Shown here piece after piece: positions 1 to 9,957 of a DNA stretch of 51,229 nucleotides (positions within the stretch are counted from its first letter, which is position 1; every line of letters begins with the position of its first letter). A program made the translations under genes and the position numbers. Origin of the DNA: Gammaproteobacteria bacterium (GTDB taxonomy: Bacteria; Pseudomonadota; Gammaproteobacteria; SZUA-229); NCBI GenBank assembly GCA_026196035.1, contig JAPHQX010000014.1:1-51229 (forward strand), read 5' to 3'. The notes below the pieces were generated by a model, which searched no databases, was not told the origin of the DNA, and saw only the letters and a program-made list of their open reading frames with translations.

Positions 1-41
1 GATATTCAGGAAGAAAATATTTTAATTTATAAATTCAATCA

Positions 42-1112
42 ATGATCCTCAACGATTCGCAAAAATGGCTGTTATTTGTCGGCATCATCAGTCTGGCGCT
101 GGTGATTTATTTACTGGCACCGGTATTGACCCCCTTTCTTACGGCAGCATTACTGGCTTATCTGGGTGATCCACTGGTTGATCGTTTAGAGCAGTGGAAA
201 TTATCACGTACAGTTTCTGTCAGTATTGTATTTGTCGGGCTGTTTCTTTTTCTAACGTTAATTATTTTATTGTTATTGCCACTGCTGGAGCATCAGCTGT
301 CCTATCTGCTGGGCAATATTCCCCGTTATATTGATCTTATACAAACGGAAGTGTTACCGGACCTGGCAGAAAAACTGGGTATTGATGTAAGGCAGTTTGA
401 TTTAAATATTTTAAAAGAAAACTTGAGCCAGTACTGGCAACAGGCAGGTGGTCTGGCGATGACTGTGTTTTCCTCAGTGACAAAATCCGGGTTAAGTATT
501 ATTGCCTGGCTTGCCAATCTGATTTTAATCCCGGTAGTTACTTTTTATTTATTACGTGACTGGGATCTTCTGGTGGCTCGCATTCATGAGTTGTTGCCAA
601 AGCAGTATGAGCCTGTGATTAGCAAGTTATCAAAAGAATCGGATGAAACACTGGCGGCTTTTTTTCGTGGTCAGTTCATGGTAATGCTGGTTTTGGGTCT
701 GGTGTATTCTGCCGGTTTATGGTTTGTTAATCTGGAGCTTGCGCTGTTGATAGGTATGATGGCCGGTCTGTTGAGTTTCGTGCCTTATCTGGGTTTCATC
801 ATCGGTGTTATGGCCGCATCCATTGCTATGTTATTACAAAATCACGAACTGTTTCAGTTAATACCTGTATTTATTGTCTTTGGAATCGGTCAGGCACTGG
901 AAGGCATGTTACTGACGCCTTTACTGGTTGGTGACAGAATTGGTTTGCATCCGGTGGCCGTTATTTTTGCGGTTTTAGCCGGTGGTCAATTATTCGGTTT
1001 TGTGGGTATTCTTCTGGCCTTGCCAGTTGCAGCTATAATAGCGGTTATATTGCGTCATATGCATGAGCAATATAAAGCCAGTGAGTTTTTTGATAGTGGT
1101 AGTTGTGAATGA
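42..1112 (+). CDS. AI-2E family transporter / PerM-like permease
   Basis: 356 aa, multiple hydrophobic segments; family-like motifs such as PVVTFYLLRDWD and FGFVGILLALPVAAIIAV. Confidence 0.85.
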   Translation: MILNDSQKWLLFVGIISLALVIYLLAPVLTPFLTAALLAYLGDPLVDRLEQWKLSRTVSVSIVFVGLFLFLTLIILLLLPLLEHQLSYLLGNIPRYIDLIQTEVLPDLAEKLGIDVRQFDLNILKENLSQYWQQAGGLAMTVFSSVTKSGLSIIAWLANLILIPVVTFYLLRDWDLLVARIHELLPKQYEPVISKLSKESDETLAAFFRGQFMVMLVLGLVYSAGLWFVNLELALLIGMMAGLLSFVPYLGFIIGVMAASIAMLLQNHELFQLIPVFIVFGIGQALEGMLLTPLLVGDRIGLHPVAVIFAVLAGGQLFGFVGILLALPVAAIIAVILRHMHEQYKASEFFDSGSCE

Positions 1113-1801
1113 CATCAACGCAACTGGTGCTTGATTTAAAGCTACGAGAATCCTACTCATTTAATAATTTTGTGACGGGTGATAATCGGTTGCTGATTGA
1201 TTTGTTACAGCAGATTTCTGCTGCTAATGGTGAACAACAGATTTTAATCTGGGGTGATGAGTTTACGGGTAAAAGTCATTTATTACAGGCTGTGTGTCAG
1301 GCTGCAGCTATCAGGAATTTAATTACTGCTTATCTGCCCCTAAAACAGATTATTCAATGTTCCGATGAAGCCTTCGAAGGGCTGGAAAAAATTGATATTG
1401 TCTGTGTTGATGATGTGCAAATGGTTAGTCAGAAGCCTGATTGGCAAAAAAATATTTTTGATTTAATTAATCGTATGCGTGAAGCAGAAAAACGTCTGGT
1501 ATTTACTTCAAACCTGCCGCCTAATGAAATGGATATCCATCTTGAGGATTTACGTTCCCGGTTAAACTGGGGACCGGTGATAAAAATTAAATCACTTAGC
1601 GATGAACAGAAACAGCAGGCTCTCCAGTTGCGTGCCGAGTCTCGAGGTTTTGAGTTACCAGATAATGTGGCTAGTTACATATTGAATAATTTTTCCCGTG
1701 ATATGCCCGGATTGTTTGAAAAACTGGAGCAGCTTGATCAGCTCTCTCTTCAGCAACAACGACGTTTGACTGTCCCGTTTGTGAAGACAGTGTTTGAATA
1801 G
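1109..1801 (+). CDS. hda: DnaA regulatory inactivator Hda
   Basis: 230 aa DnaA-like AAA+ protein (ILIWGDEFTGKSHLLQA, VCVDDVQ, DLRSRLNWG); 4-nt overlap with upstream perM-like gene. Confidence 0.9.
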   Translation: MTSTQLVLDLKLRESYSFNNFVTGDNRLLIDLLQQISAANGEQQILIWGDEFTGKSHLLQAVCQAAAIRNLITAYLPLKQIIQCSDEAFEGLEKIDIVCVDDVQMVSQKPDWQKNIFDLINRMREAEKRLVFTSNLPPNEMDIHLEDLRSRLNWGPVIKIKSLSDEQKQQALQLRAESRGFELPDNVASYILNNFSRDMPGLFEKLEQLDQLSLQQQRRLTVPFVKTVFE

Positions 1802-1933
1802 TTGTCTTTTATGCGTGTCGCTTTGACTGTGTTCGAATGATTTCGTCGTTTCTTGACGTGTGTAGAGCGATTAGAGGCTGGCTATTGTAAGTTTAATCTT
1901 GATTTTTTTTATTGTTATTTTGGTTACTGTTTA

Positions 1934-3883
1934 ATGTTTAGAATCCCCATAGTATTTTTATCAATATTATTTATCGCAATATGTGGTCGCATTAGTCTGG
2001 CTCAGGAACTGGTTATTGCTGAGTTAACAGAAAATGATTATTTTGGTGATCTTCCAGTTGTGCTGACCACGACGCGACTAAAACAGTCAAAGAAAAATTC
2101 ACCTACCGCTACCACTATTATCGACCGAGAAATGATTGAGGCATCCGGCTTCACCGAGATAGCTGATTTATTGCGATTAGCACCTGGTATGCTGGTGAAT
2201 TATGACAGTGGGCATATTGCTAATGCAGGTTATCAATTTCTTTATGATCGCTACAGGGTCAGACTTCAGGTGCTTGTCGATGGAATGTCGGTGTATACGC
2301 CATTATTCGGTGAGATGCCCTGGACGCAACTGGGGATCACAATCGATGATATTGATCGTATTGAAGTTATTCGCGGTCCCAGTTCTGCAAGTTACGGCCC
2401 TAATGCCATGACAGGTGTTATTAGTATTATTACCAAGCATGCAGTGCTGGATTCTGGAATAAGTTTAAAAGCAAATCAGGGTTCGATGGGGCGTAGTGAG
2501 CAATTTCTTACTATGGGTGATACCAGTGGTAATCTGGATTACAAGCTGTCACTGGCTGCGAGAAAGGATGATGGTTTCGAAAATCGTTACGATGAAAAAG
2601 ATTTAGGGGTCGCGTATTTTCGGGGAGATTATCAGGCAACAGATAATGATGTTGTCACGTTTTATTTTAATTACAGTTCTGGAGATTATCAGGAGGATAG
2701 TACTCCAACACTGAATAGTAGTATGCCTGACCACATAAAAAACATAGAGCAGTCATCGTTACAGGCTAAGTGGGTTCACAATTTATCGGATGGTAATGTT
2801 TTTTCCCTGAATTACTATCAGCAAGCTTTTGATGGTATGAATAATTATGTGGGTGATTTCACTGCGGATGGGTTTGGTTTTGTGCCTATCGATGAAAGCG
2901 TGAATACTAATCGAAAAAATATCGAATTTACCTATTCTGTTTTATCGAAAATATTTAGCTTTACTATTGGTGCTCTGTATAGAATAGATAATACAATTGC
3001 TCCGGAATTTTTATATAACACAAACAAAGATATACATACCAGGCAGTTTTTTGTGAATTCAGAGCTGTACCTGAATGAAAGTAATGTTCTAAATATTGGC
3101 TTATTACGCGATGATAATGATACGGGCGGTGTGACGGCTTCTCCTCGTATTGCGTTAAATCATCTGATTGGTAATGATCATACGGTCAGGGTTTCGTATT
3201 CCGAATCAACGCGCAGTCCTTTTGCGCTGGAAGAATATACTAATCGTGTTGTATATGTTCCTCTGTTTTCAACAAATGTGATTGCCTGGTCAGATCTTTC
3301 TGATTTAGAGCCAGAGAAGATTAAGTCTTTAGAGGTAGGGTATATTGGTAATTTAAATAACAATTCAACAGAAGTGGATCTGCGTGTTTATAGAAATCAA
3401 CTTTCTGATCTTATTGTTCAGGACTGGAGTATTGGCACGGGTGGTTTTCTGCAGGGAGATGAATTTAATGTGACTGGATTTGAAGCCACGATTTCCCATC
3501 AGTTTGAGAATACAAGGGCAATTCTAAACTATTCCAGGACTGAAATTAATGCAGGCGATCTGATTTATGGTGACCCTCCTGATTATGAAACAGGCTCACC
3601 AGAAGATAGTGCGTCAATACTCATTATGCATGATTTTGCAAAGAAGCTTGAAGGATCAATTGGTTTTTATTATACGAGTGAGTATCAACAGCTTTGTTGT
3701 GAAATCGATCAGCAAGATCCGCGAAGTCGTATTGATGCTACTGTGACTAAGTCGTTTAAGCTGGGAAAATATAACTCCACGTTAAGGTTAGTAGTGCAGA
3801 ATGCAGCAAATCAAAAAGTTGAAACCAGACTATTTAATAATTACGATCGGCAATGGTATATAAGTTTTAGAGTGGATCATTAG
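1934..3883 (+). CDS. TonB-dependent receptor
   Basis: Plug domain (TATTIIDREMIEASGFTEIADLLRLAPGM, IDRIEVIRGPSSASYGPNAMTGVISIITK) and beta-barrel region; start set at ATG 1934 followed by a signal peptide (MFRIPIVFLSILFIAICGRISLAQ) rather than the ORF-track start 1853. Confidence 0.88.
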   Translation: MFRIPIVFLSILFIAICGRISLAQELVIAELTENDYFGDLPVVLTTTRLKQSKKNSPTATTIIDREMIEASGFTEIADLLRLAPGMLVNYDSGHIANAGYQFLYDRYRVRLQVLVDGMSVYTPLFGEMPWTQLGITIDDIDRIEVIRGPSSASYGPNAMTGVISIITKHAVLDSGISLKANQGSMGRSEQFLTMGDTSGNLDYKLSLAARKDDGFENRYDEKDLGVAYFRGDYQATDNDVVTFYFNYSSGDYQEDSTPTLNSSMPDHIKNIEQSSLQAKWVHNLSDGNVFSLNYYQQAFDGMNNYVGDFTADGFGFVPIDESVNTNRKNIEFTYSVLSKIFSFTIGALYRIDNTIAPEFLYNTNKDIHTRQFFVNSELYLNESNVLNIGLLRDDNDTGGVTASPRIALNHLIGNDHTVRVSYSESTRSPFALEEYTNRVVYVPLFSTNVIAWSDLSDLEPEKIKSLEVGYIGNLNNNSTEVDLRVYRNQLSDLIVQDWSIGTGGFLQGDEFNVTGFEATISHQFENTRAILNYSRTEINAGDLIYGDPPDYETGSPEDSASILIMHDFAKKLEGSIGFYYTSEYQQLCCEIDQQDPRSRIDATVTKSFKLGKYNSTLRLVVQNAANQKVETRLFNNYDRQWYISFRVDH

Positions 3884-3912
3884 TTGTGTAAGCCCTGGTT
3901 CAACCGGGAATA

Positions 3913-5880
3913 TTAATTTGTTCGCTGTTGGTCAGTCAGCCAGTAGTAATGGTAAGGGGGAATTACTAACTGATCTTTAAACATGGTCGGAGTTTCGCCG
4001 GAAATAAGATCCTTAACATGGCCATAGGAAAGTACAGATTTAATATGTGGATTATTTAAATCCAGATACTGAGGGTGTGCATCAAAGTTCACCACTATCA
4101 GTACTCCGCCAGTGATTCGAGTCAGATTAAAACGTGAAAACACAAATAGATATGGGTTTTCTACATAAATCAACTCACGATTATTAAAATCTGCGAATGC
4201 AGTTATTTCCTTGCGCACTGCAATCATTTTTTTCAGGGCATTGAATATTTGATATTCAATAGTGCCTGATTGATGTCTAAGTTCAGCTTTATCCCAGTTA
4301 AAATTAGGCCGATGAGTCCAGCGACTGTCATGTGCCTTGTGCTCATCATTAAGAAAATCACAATCATTCAAAGTGCCAATTTCGTCACCGTAATACAGCA
4401 GGGGTAAGCCACCGAAGGAAAGAATCAGACTGTGCAGAAGCAGAATGTGCTGAACGGCATTGTTAATACGATCTGGATCGTTTGATTCAAGTGCTGTTTG
4501 TAAGCCGACCAGTGATGCTAGTGAGCCTGATATGCGAGCATCTCCAGTTTCCTGATTAAGACCAAAAAGAAAGCCTCTGGCATCTGAATCACTGAAATTA
4601 CCTGTGTAATAATCAAGTAGAAATTTACGATGATCGGCAGGGTCATATCCTACAGCTCGAATATCGCTATCATCAAAACCCAGGCCAATATCATCGTGGC
4701 AGCGTGCGTAGTTTAACCATGTCGCACGTTCCAGTTTGTCTGGCAGGCTTCTTAAACCCTGGTATAACAGTTTGGCGTTTTTAGTCGCAACGGCATCCCA
4801 GAGAAGAGCCATGAGACTGGCGTTATAGGCTATTTCACATTCTTTGGCATTAATAGCGTCTTCACCGAAATATTTAGTAATTTCAGACGGCGCTACAATA
4901 GCTTCTGCTATAAATAGCACCCCTGGTGCAGTTACCTGACAACAGTCTTTCATTAACTGTAGAATTAGATGTGCTTCACGTTCGTTTTGACAGGCACTGC
5001 CAATTTTTTTCCATAAGAAAGCCACGGCATCAAGGCGAATAATGTCGGCACCCTGATTAGCCCAGAATAAAATAATGTCGAGCATTTCAATGAATACTGT
5101 GGGATTGCTGTAATTAAGATCCCACTGGTAATTATTAAATACAGTCATTACCCATTTATTCATTTCCTCATTCCAGGTGAAATTACCGGGTGCGGTTTCC
5201 GGAAATATTTCAGGCATGGTTTCTTCGAACATGTCGGGGATCTCACGATTATCAAACAGGTAATAATAATCCTGATATTTTTTTTCGCCGTTACATGCAC
5301 GCTTTGCCCATTCATGTTCGTTGGATGTATGGTTAAGTACTACATCCATTGTAAGCAATATTTCTCTTTTCTTTAATGATTCACTGAGTTCATGTAAATC
5401 ATCATTATTGCCGATGCGATTGTCTACCCGTCGAAAATCACTGACTGCATAACCGCCATCACTCCTGCCATCAGGACATGCCAGAATTGGCATGATATGA
5501 ATCATATTGACTCCAAGTTCCTGAAAATAATGCAGCTTGTCTTTTAGTCCGCTCAGGTTTCCGGCAAAACCATCGGTATACAGAGCCATGCCCACCCATT
5601 TTTGACTGAGGAACCAGTTATGATTTTTTTCGCGCTCAATATCTTTGGTTTTGAGTTGTTCAGGGCGATCCATATATTGCCGCGCCATAGTCTCGACCAG
5701 ACATAAGGCCTGTTCTTCGAAATCCTCACGGTCACCGTATAGCAAATGAAATAACGAATGTATGGCGTAGAAGTTGGCGCCCAGGCGAGTATAGAAGTGT
5801 CTTAATTCATGTTGTTTAATCTCGGGATTTAACTTGATCAGTATTTCATTGAGTAAAGAATGTGAGACTTGTTCGTACAT
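3913..5880 (-). CDS. ams: amylosucrase (GH13 alpha-amylase family)
   Basis: GH13 catalytic motifs IIRLDAVAFLWKK, LFIAEAIVAPSE, CHDDIGLGF closely resemble amylosucrase; start at ATG 5880 (ORF track extends to 5985, which would overlap the upstream gene). Confidence 0.85.
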   Translation of the reverse strand: MYEQVSHSLLNEILIKLNPEIKQHELRHFYTRLGANFYAIHSLFHLLYGDREDFEEQALCLVETMARQYMDRPEQLKTKDIEREKNHNWFLSQKWVGMALYTDGFAGNLSGLKDKLHYFQELGVNMIHIMPILACPDGRSDGGYAVSDFRRVDNRIGNNDDLHELSESLKKREILLTMDVVLNHTSNEHEWAKRACNGEKKYQDYYYLFDNREIPDMFEETMPEIFPETAPGNFTWNEEMNKWVMTVFNNYQWDLNYSNPTVFIEMLDIILFWANQGADIIRLDAVAFLWKKIGSACQNEREAHLILQLMKDCCQVTAPGVLFIAEAIVAPSEITKYFGEDAINAKECEIAYNASLMALLWDAVATKNAKLLYQGLRSLPDKLERATWLNYARCHDDIGLGFDDSDIRAVGYDPADHRKFLLDYYTGNFSDSDARGFLFGLNQETGDARISGSLASLVGLQTALESNDPDRINNAVQHILLLHSLILSFGGLPLLYYGDEIGTLNDCDFLNDEHKAHDSRWTHRPNFNWDKAELRHQSGTIEYQIFNALKKMIAVRKEITAFADFNNRELIYVENPYLFVFSRFNLTRITGGVLIVVNFDAHPQYLDLNNPHIKSVLSYGHVKDLISGETPTMFKDQLVIPPYHYYWLTDQQRTN

Positions 5881-5899
5881 GATATTAGAAATCCAGAGT

Positions 5900-6793
5900 T
5901 TATAAATGCCAGGCTTTGATAAATGGTGTATAAAATTTTTGATCCTGAGTCGTAGCGCCGCGTTGACCAACCACGGCACTGGCAAACTGTTGTGCGCGAT
6001 TCAATGTTTCTTCTAGCGACCAGGCCTTGTGTAAGCCTAATAATAGTACACTGCTGAACGCATCGCCGGCACCGACGGTATCTATTACATTAACGGTTTT
6101 ATCTGGCTGGGTTGAGCGCCATTCATTTTGTCTGGCCGCGATAGCACCAGCCTTTCCCTGGGTGACAATAATTAACTCAATATCCAGATGTGATAACAGG
6201 TGGTCTACTCTTTCTTCTATGTTTTTCTTATCTGGCACAATCAATGCGAGCTCATCGATATTGAGTTTTAGCCATCGGCCGTTGTGTATAATATTTTCAA
6301 TGAGTGGTAGATTCCACCAGGGTGGGCGAAGATTAACATCGATAAAAATTGATTTACTGCATTGCTGTTTTAAATTTACCAGGCTGCTCGCGGTTACTGG
6401 GTTTCTCAGTGCGAGAGAGCCATGGTATAAAACGCTATGCGGATCGACTGCCGGTATCGACTGATAATCGATAAAATCCCATGCGCTGTTTTCAACAATA
6501 TTATAAGACGGTTCGCCATTGTCAAAACTGACATCGACAATACCCGTGGCATGAGTGGTATCCAGTTGTAAACCGGAGATATCCATGTTCCAGTCGAGCA
6601 TGGCTGATTGTATCTCATCTCCCAGTGGGTCCTTGCCTATTCGGGATATAAACAAAGGCTGTAAACCAAATGCCTGGCAATGCCAGGCTACATTAAACGG
6701 TGCGCCACCAAGCACACGACTGTCATCTGCAAAGCAGTCGAATAACACCTCGCCAAAAATAACGGGTCGTGCATTAATTATTGAAGGATTCAT
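5900..6793 (-). CDS. PfkB-family carbohydrate kinase, probable fructokinase
   Basis: GEVLFDCF, GGAPFNVAWH, DTVGAGDAFSS motifs; position in sucrose operon. Confidence 0.85.
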   Translation of the reverse strand: MNPSIINARPVIFGEVLFDCFADDSRVLGGAPFNVAWHCQAFGLQPLFISRIGKDPLGDEIQSAMLDWNMDISGLQLDTTHATGIVDVSFDNGEPSYNIVENSAWDFIDYQSIPAVDPHSVLYHGSLALRNPVTASSLVNLKQQCSKSIFIDVNLRPPWWNLPLIENIIHNGRWLKLNIDELALIVPDKKNIEERVDHLLSHLDIELIIVTQGKAGAIAARQNEWRSTQPDKTVNVIDTVGAGDAFSSVLLLGLHKAWSLEETLNRAQQFASAVVGQRGATTQDQKFYTPFIKAWHL

Positions 6794-7635
6794 GTTTTAT
6801 CTCGTAGCCATTGCTCTGTCTGCGGAATGTAATGGACAACACCCTCGAGTATACCGGCGCTGTAATTGCCATTCATCTGCATGAAATTACCCTGGGCCAA
6901 ATATAAAGTATCAAGCTGATGATTAAGTCGAGCCTGATTGGTAGCCATGGCGCGAACATCTTTATCTGCATTGGCGACCAGTATTGATTGTATCGGACTG
7001 CTCATAACACAAATGTCATTACCGCTATCACCTGCAAATATGGTTTCTGAATAATCAAAGCCCAGTTGTTGCATTAAAAATTCAATCGCCTGTCGCTTGC
7101 CCGCACTAGCAGGCAAAACATCCAGTAATCCTGTATTCGCCTGTTGATCAAAACTGTAGATTAGATTGGCTGCTACTGATTGTTGTTCCAGTATCTTCTT
7201 CATGTTAGCAATAATCTTTTGCTGATCACTGTTAGAGGGAATGTAATAACTGAGTTTATGTGTATTTTGTTTACTGGCTTCCTGTAATTTAATATTTTTA
7301 ATATCAATGAATAAAGTCTGCAACTCACAGGTATTTTTACCTTGCCAGTCGTTATTAATTACTTTTTCCCAGGTCTGAAGATAGTGCCAGTTGCCGTTGG
7401 TGATTTCATAAATTGTTGAACCCACATCAGCGATAACAAAATCAGGTTGAGGCAACTGGTATTTTTCAATAGCCTGCTTTACCAGTTGCTGATGACGGCC
7501 AGTGACATAAACCAGTGTGACTTGTGAATGTTCAGCCAGCTGGCGAAATTTTTTTCTTGCCTGGCTGGATTCAGGCTCAGCACCATTGGGCAATAAAGTA
7601 CGGTCAAGATCTGTGCATAATAATAAATGACTCAC
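6790..7635 (-). CDS. spp: sucrose-phosphate phosphatase (HAD superfamily)
   Basis: HAD motif I CTDLDRTLLPNG, motif IV FAGDSGNDICVM; overlaps fructokinase gene by 4 nt; downstream of SPS gene. Confidence 0.85.
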   Translation of the reverse strand: MSHLLLCTDLDRTLLPNGAEPESSQARKKFRQLAEHSQVTLVYVTGRHQQLVKQAIEKYQLPQPDFVIADVGSTIYEITNGNWHYLQTWEKVINNDWQGKNTCELQTLFIDIKNIKLQEASKQNTHKLSYYIPSNSDQQKIIANMKKILEQQSVAANLIYSFDQQANTGLLDVLPASAGKRQAIEFLMQQLGFDYSETIFAGDSGNDICVMSSPIQSILVANADKDVRAMATNQARLNHQLDTLYLAQGNFMQMNGNYSAGILEGVVHYIPQTEQWLRDKT

Positions 7636-7645
7636 TTATGGGTTC

Positions 7646-9796
7646 TCATTTTTCGGGCACCTTGCAGCTTTGAAAAAAATCGTAATATTCAATGGCTTCA
7701 AGAATTCCAGCTGCATATGGCCGTTTTGCGTAATACACTCTTTCCAGTTCAATTAAATCCGATAGTTCTTCATTGTGTCTGTTGGCAACCAGCACTGCCA
7801 GGGTGTTACCTCGGATCATGTCTTCATCAGCGCCGGAACCGCCAGCTACCAGAATATGATCCAGTGGAACATCCCACTGTTCAGCATACCAGCGTAAAGC
7901 CAGTCCTTTGGATGCTCGTACGGGTACTATGTCAAGATACTGTCCAAAGGAAAATACAACATTCACTGTCAGCTCATGCTGCAATAGCAGGTGTCTAATT
8001 TCATCTATATCAGGCGCTTCCGATTCATCATAGTAATAACTGATTTTGTAACTGCTTTGTTCAACTTTAGGCTGCAGGTGTATGCCAGGTAAATCTTTAA
8101 GGATGGAGCGTACTTTTGCGGGCTTCCATAAATAATCAATATGATCTGTCCAGGCTGTGTCACGGGTCAGGTTTGAGCCATAATAAATTTCCGTACCCAG
8201 GCTTGTTACCAGTGTATCGGGAAATGGAATCTTATGTAATTTGATAAGTGTTAATGCCGAATCTAGCCGACGTCCGGTGGCTATGCCAAAGCTGCTGCAT
8301 CTGGCATTTTCCTTCATGACTCGAGTGAATTCAGGTAAATATTCTGGAGCGCCAAGCAGGCTCTGATCGAGGTCTGAAAAAATGGATCGATCACGATATA
8401 GTCTGCTGCGACGATGCAGCTCCATACGTACTACAGCTTCTGATTTTTCAATAATCGGCTGGATGATCTTTAAATATTTGTGGGCATGGGATTGCCATGA
8501 ATAATGTTTATTGACACCGGCAATCCCTTTTTTGGCAAACTGTTTCCATCTGGTTTTATTGTTGAGAACAGAGAATAATTTTTCTGCAATTAATTCTTTA
8601 TTCAGTGGATCAATCAGATATCCATTGTGACAGTTTGCAATAATATCTACAGGCCCACCGTCTTCTGTGGCTACAATGGGAAGGCCGCTGGCAGCGGCTT
8701 CAATCAGGGTTAAACCAAAGGGTTCAATTAATGCGGGATTAATGAAGACCCCGCCAGATAAAGTCGCCAGACGATAAATTATAGAGACATCATCCGGTTG
8801 ATGATGTTTTGGATAAGCAACTTTGCCATATAGATCATAGTGGTCAATGGTGAGCAATATGTCTGTCAATACTTCCTGTGTACCTGTTTCCATATCTCTG
8901 ATATCTTCGCGGTTTCCGGCGATAATGACCAGGTTAGCCAGTTTCTGTAAACGACTGGATTCACCAAAGGCTTCAATCAGGGTAACGATATTTTTTCTCT
9001 GATCTGGTCGCGATAAGGCCAGTATCATGGGCTTGTTTTTGATGCTGAAAAAACGATTCAGCTCATGTGCAATCTCGCTCTCATTTTCATTTCCAGCAGG
9101 GGGATGAAATTTTTCCAGATCAGTACCCGGTGGTACCACTCGCATCTGGTCCGGTTGATAGTAATCATATAAACCGTATTGTTCTTCGATTTCCTGATGA
9201 GTACTGGTGATGACCCTATCGGCAATTCCCAGGGTGTTTTCTTCGGCATTGATTCGGCGTGACATGTTATAGCGTTTTTCTATGTCATCGCCTTTAACGC
9301 CGCTGGCCAGCAAATGCTTGCGTTTACTCCGTCCTAAAGAATGCCCGGTGTGAATCAAGGGCAAGCTTAATTGATGAGATAATTGTGTGCCAACATAGCC
9401 TGCATCAGCATAATGGCTGTGAATAATATGAGGTGTGAGTTTTTTATTATGTAAATAACTTAAAAGATTATCTGAAAAGATATCGAGGTGATCCCAAAGT
9501 TGTTCTTTAGGGAGGTAAATCTGATCTGCGCAATCGATTCGAATAATATTGGCTTTATCACTGAGGGGCTCAGTATGAAGTGAATAATCCTTGCTGACAG
9601 ATTTGTCAACAATTCGGCGAGTGGCTAAATCAACTCGTGCAACATTTGGTTGCTCGCCTAAAGCTCTGGCCAGCTCAATTACGTATTTGGTCTGGCCACC
9701 AGTGTCTGCATCTTTTCCTAACTCAAGATCATGCCCACGAATCAGACCATGAACACTGATTAAAAGTAGATAGAGTTCATCCTGCTCAATTTCCAT
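7646..9796 (-). CDS. sps: sucrose-phosphate synthase (GT4) with C-terminal HAD/SPP-like domain
   Basis: 716 aa; SVHGLIRGHDLELGKDADTGGQTKYVIELARALG, HSHYADAGYVG, NPALIEPFGLTLIEAAASGLPIVATEDGGPVDI; C-terminal FSDLDQSLLG...VAGGSGADEDM. Confidence 0.9.
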   Translation of the reverse strand: MEIEQDELYLLLISVHGLIRGHDLELGKDADTGGQTKYVIELARALGEQPNVARVDLATRRIVDKSVSKDYSLHTEPLSDKANIIRIDCADQIYLPKEQLWDHLDIFSDNLLSYLHNKKLTPHIIHSHYADAGYVGTQLSHQLSLPLIHTGHSLGRSKRKHLLASGVKGDDIEKRYNMSRRINAEENTLGIADRVITSTHQEIEEQYGLYDYYQPDQMRVVPPGTDLEKFHPPAGNENESEIAHELNRFFSIKNKPMILALSRPDQRKNIVTLIEAFGESSRLQKLANLVIIAGNREDIRDMETGTQEVLTDILLTIDHYDLYGKVAYPKHHQPDDVSIIYRLATLSGGVFINPALIEPFGLTLIEAAASGLPIVATEDGGPVDIIANCHNGYLIDPLNKELIAEKLFSVLNNKTRWKQFAKKGIAGVNKHYSWQSHAHKYLKIIQPIIEKSEAVVRMELHRRSRLYRDRSIFSDLDQSLLGAPEYLPEFTRVMKENARCSSFGIATGRRLDSALTLIKLHKIPFPDTLVTSLGTEIYYGSNLTRDTAWTDHIDYLWKPAKVRSILKDLPGIHLQPKVEQSSYKISYYYDESEAPDIDEIRHLLLQHELTVNVVFSFGQYLDIVPVRASKGLALRWYAEQWDVPLDHILVAGGSGADEDMIRGNTLAVLVANRHNEELSDLIELERVYYAKRPYAAGILEAIEYYDFFQSCKVPEK

Positions 9797-9957
9797 ACTG
9801 TTTACAGTCCTAATTTGATTAAGTTATCAATTTGAAATCATGAAAATGAATGAGAGCGTATTGTCGATTATAAAGCATTACTCCGAGTTCATGTTTATAT
9901 TAATGTTAAATTTTATTATGAATGTCGTGTGTTTTAAAGTTTTAAGCGGTTGTATTT

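Noticed and set aside
1853-1933. N-terminal extension of the TonB receptor ORF
   Set aside because: A good signal peptide starts at ATG 1934; the extension precedes it and uses a non-ATG start.
3886-3912. Imperfect hairpin CCCTGGTTCAACCGGG between the TonB receptor and amylosucrase genes as a terminator
   Set aside because: Short, bulged stem with no clear T-tract on either strand; too weak to call.
6027-6464. 145-aa plus-strand ORF
   Set aside because: Fully antisense to the fructokinase gene, which has clear PfkB motifs; composition looks like shadow coding.
7627-7998. 123-aa plus-strand ORF
   Set aside because: Antisense to the SPS C-terminal domain; no recognisable motifs.
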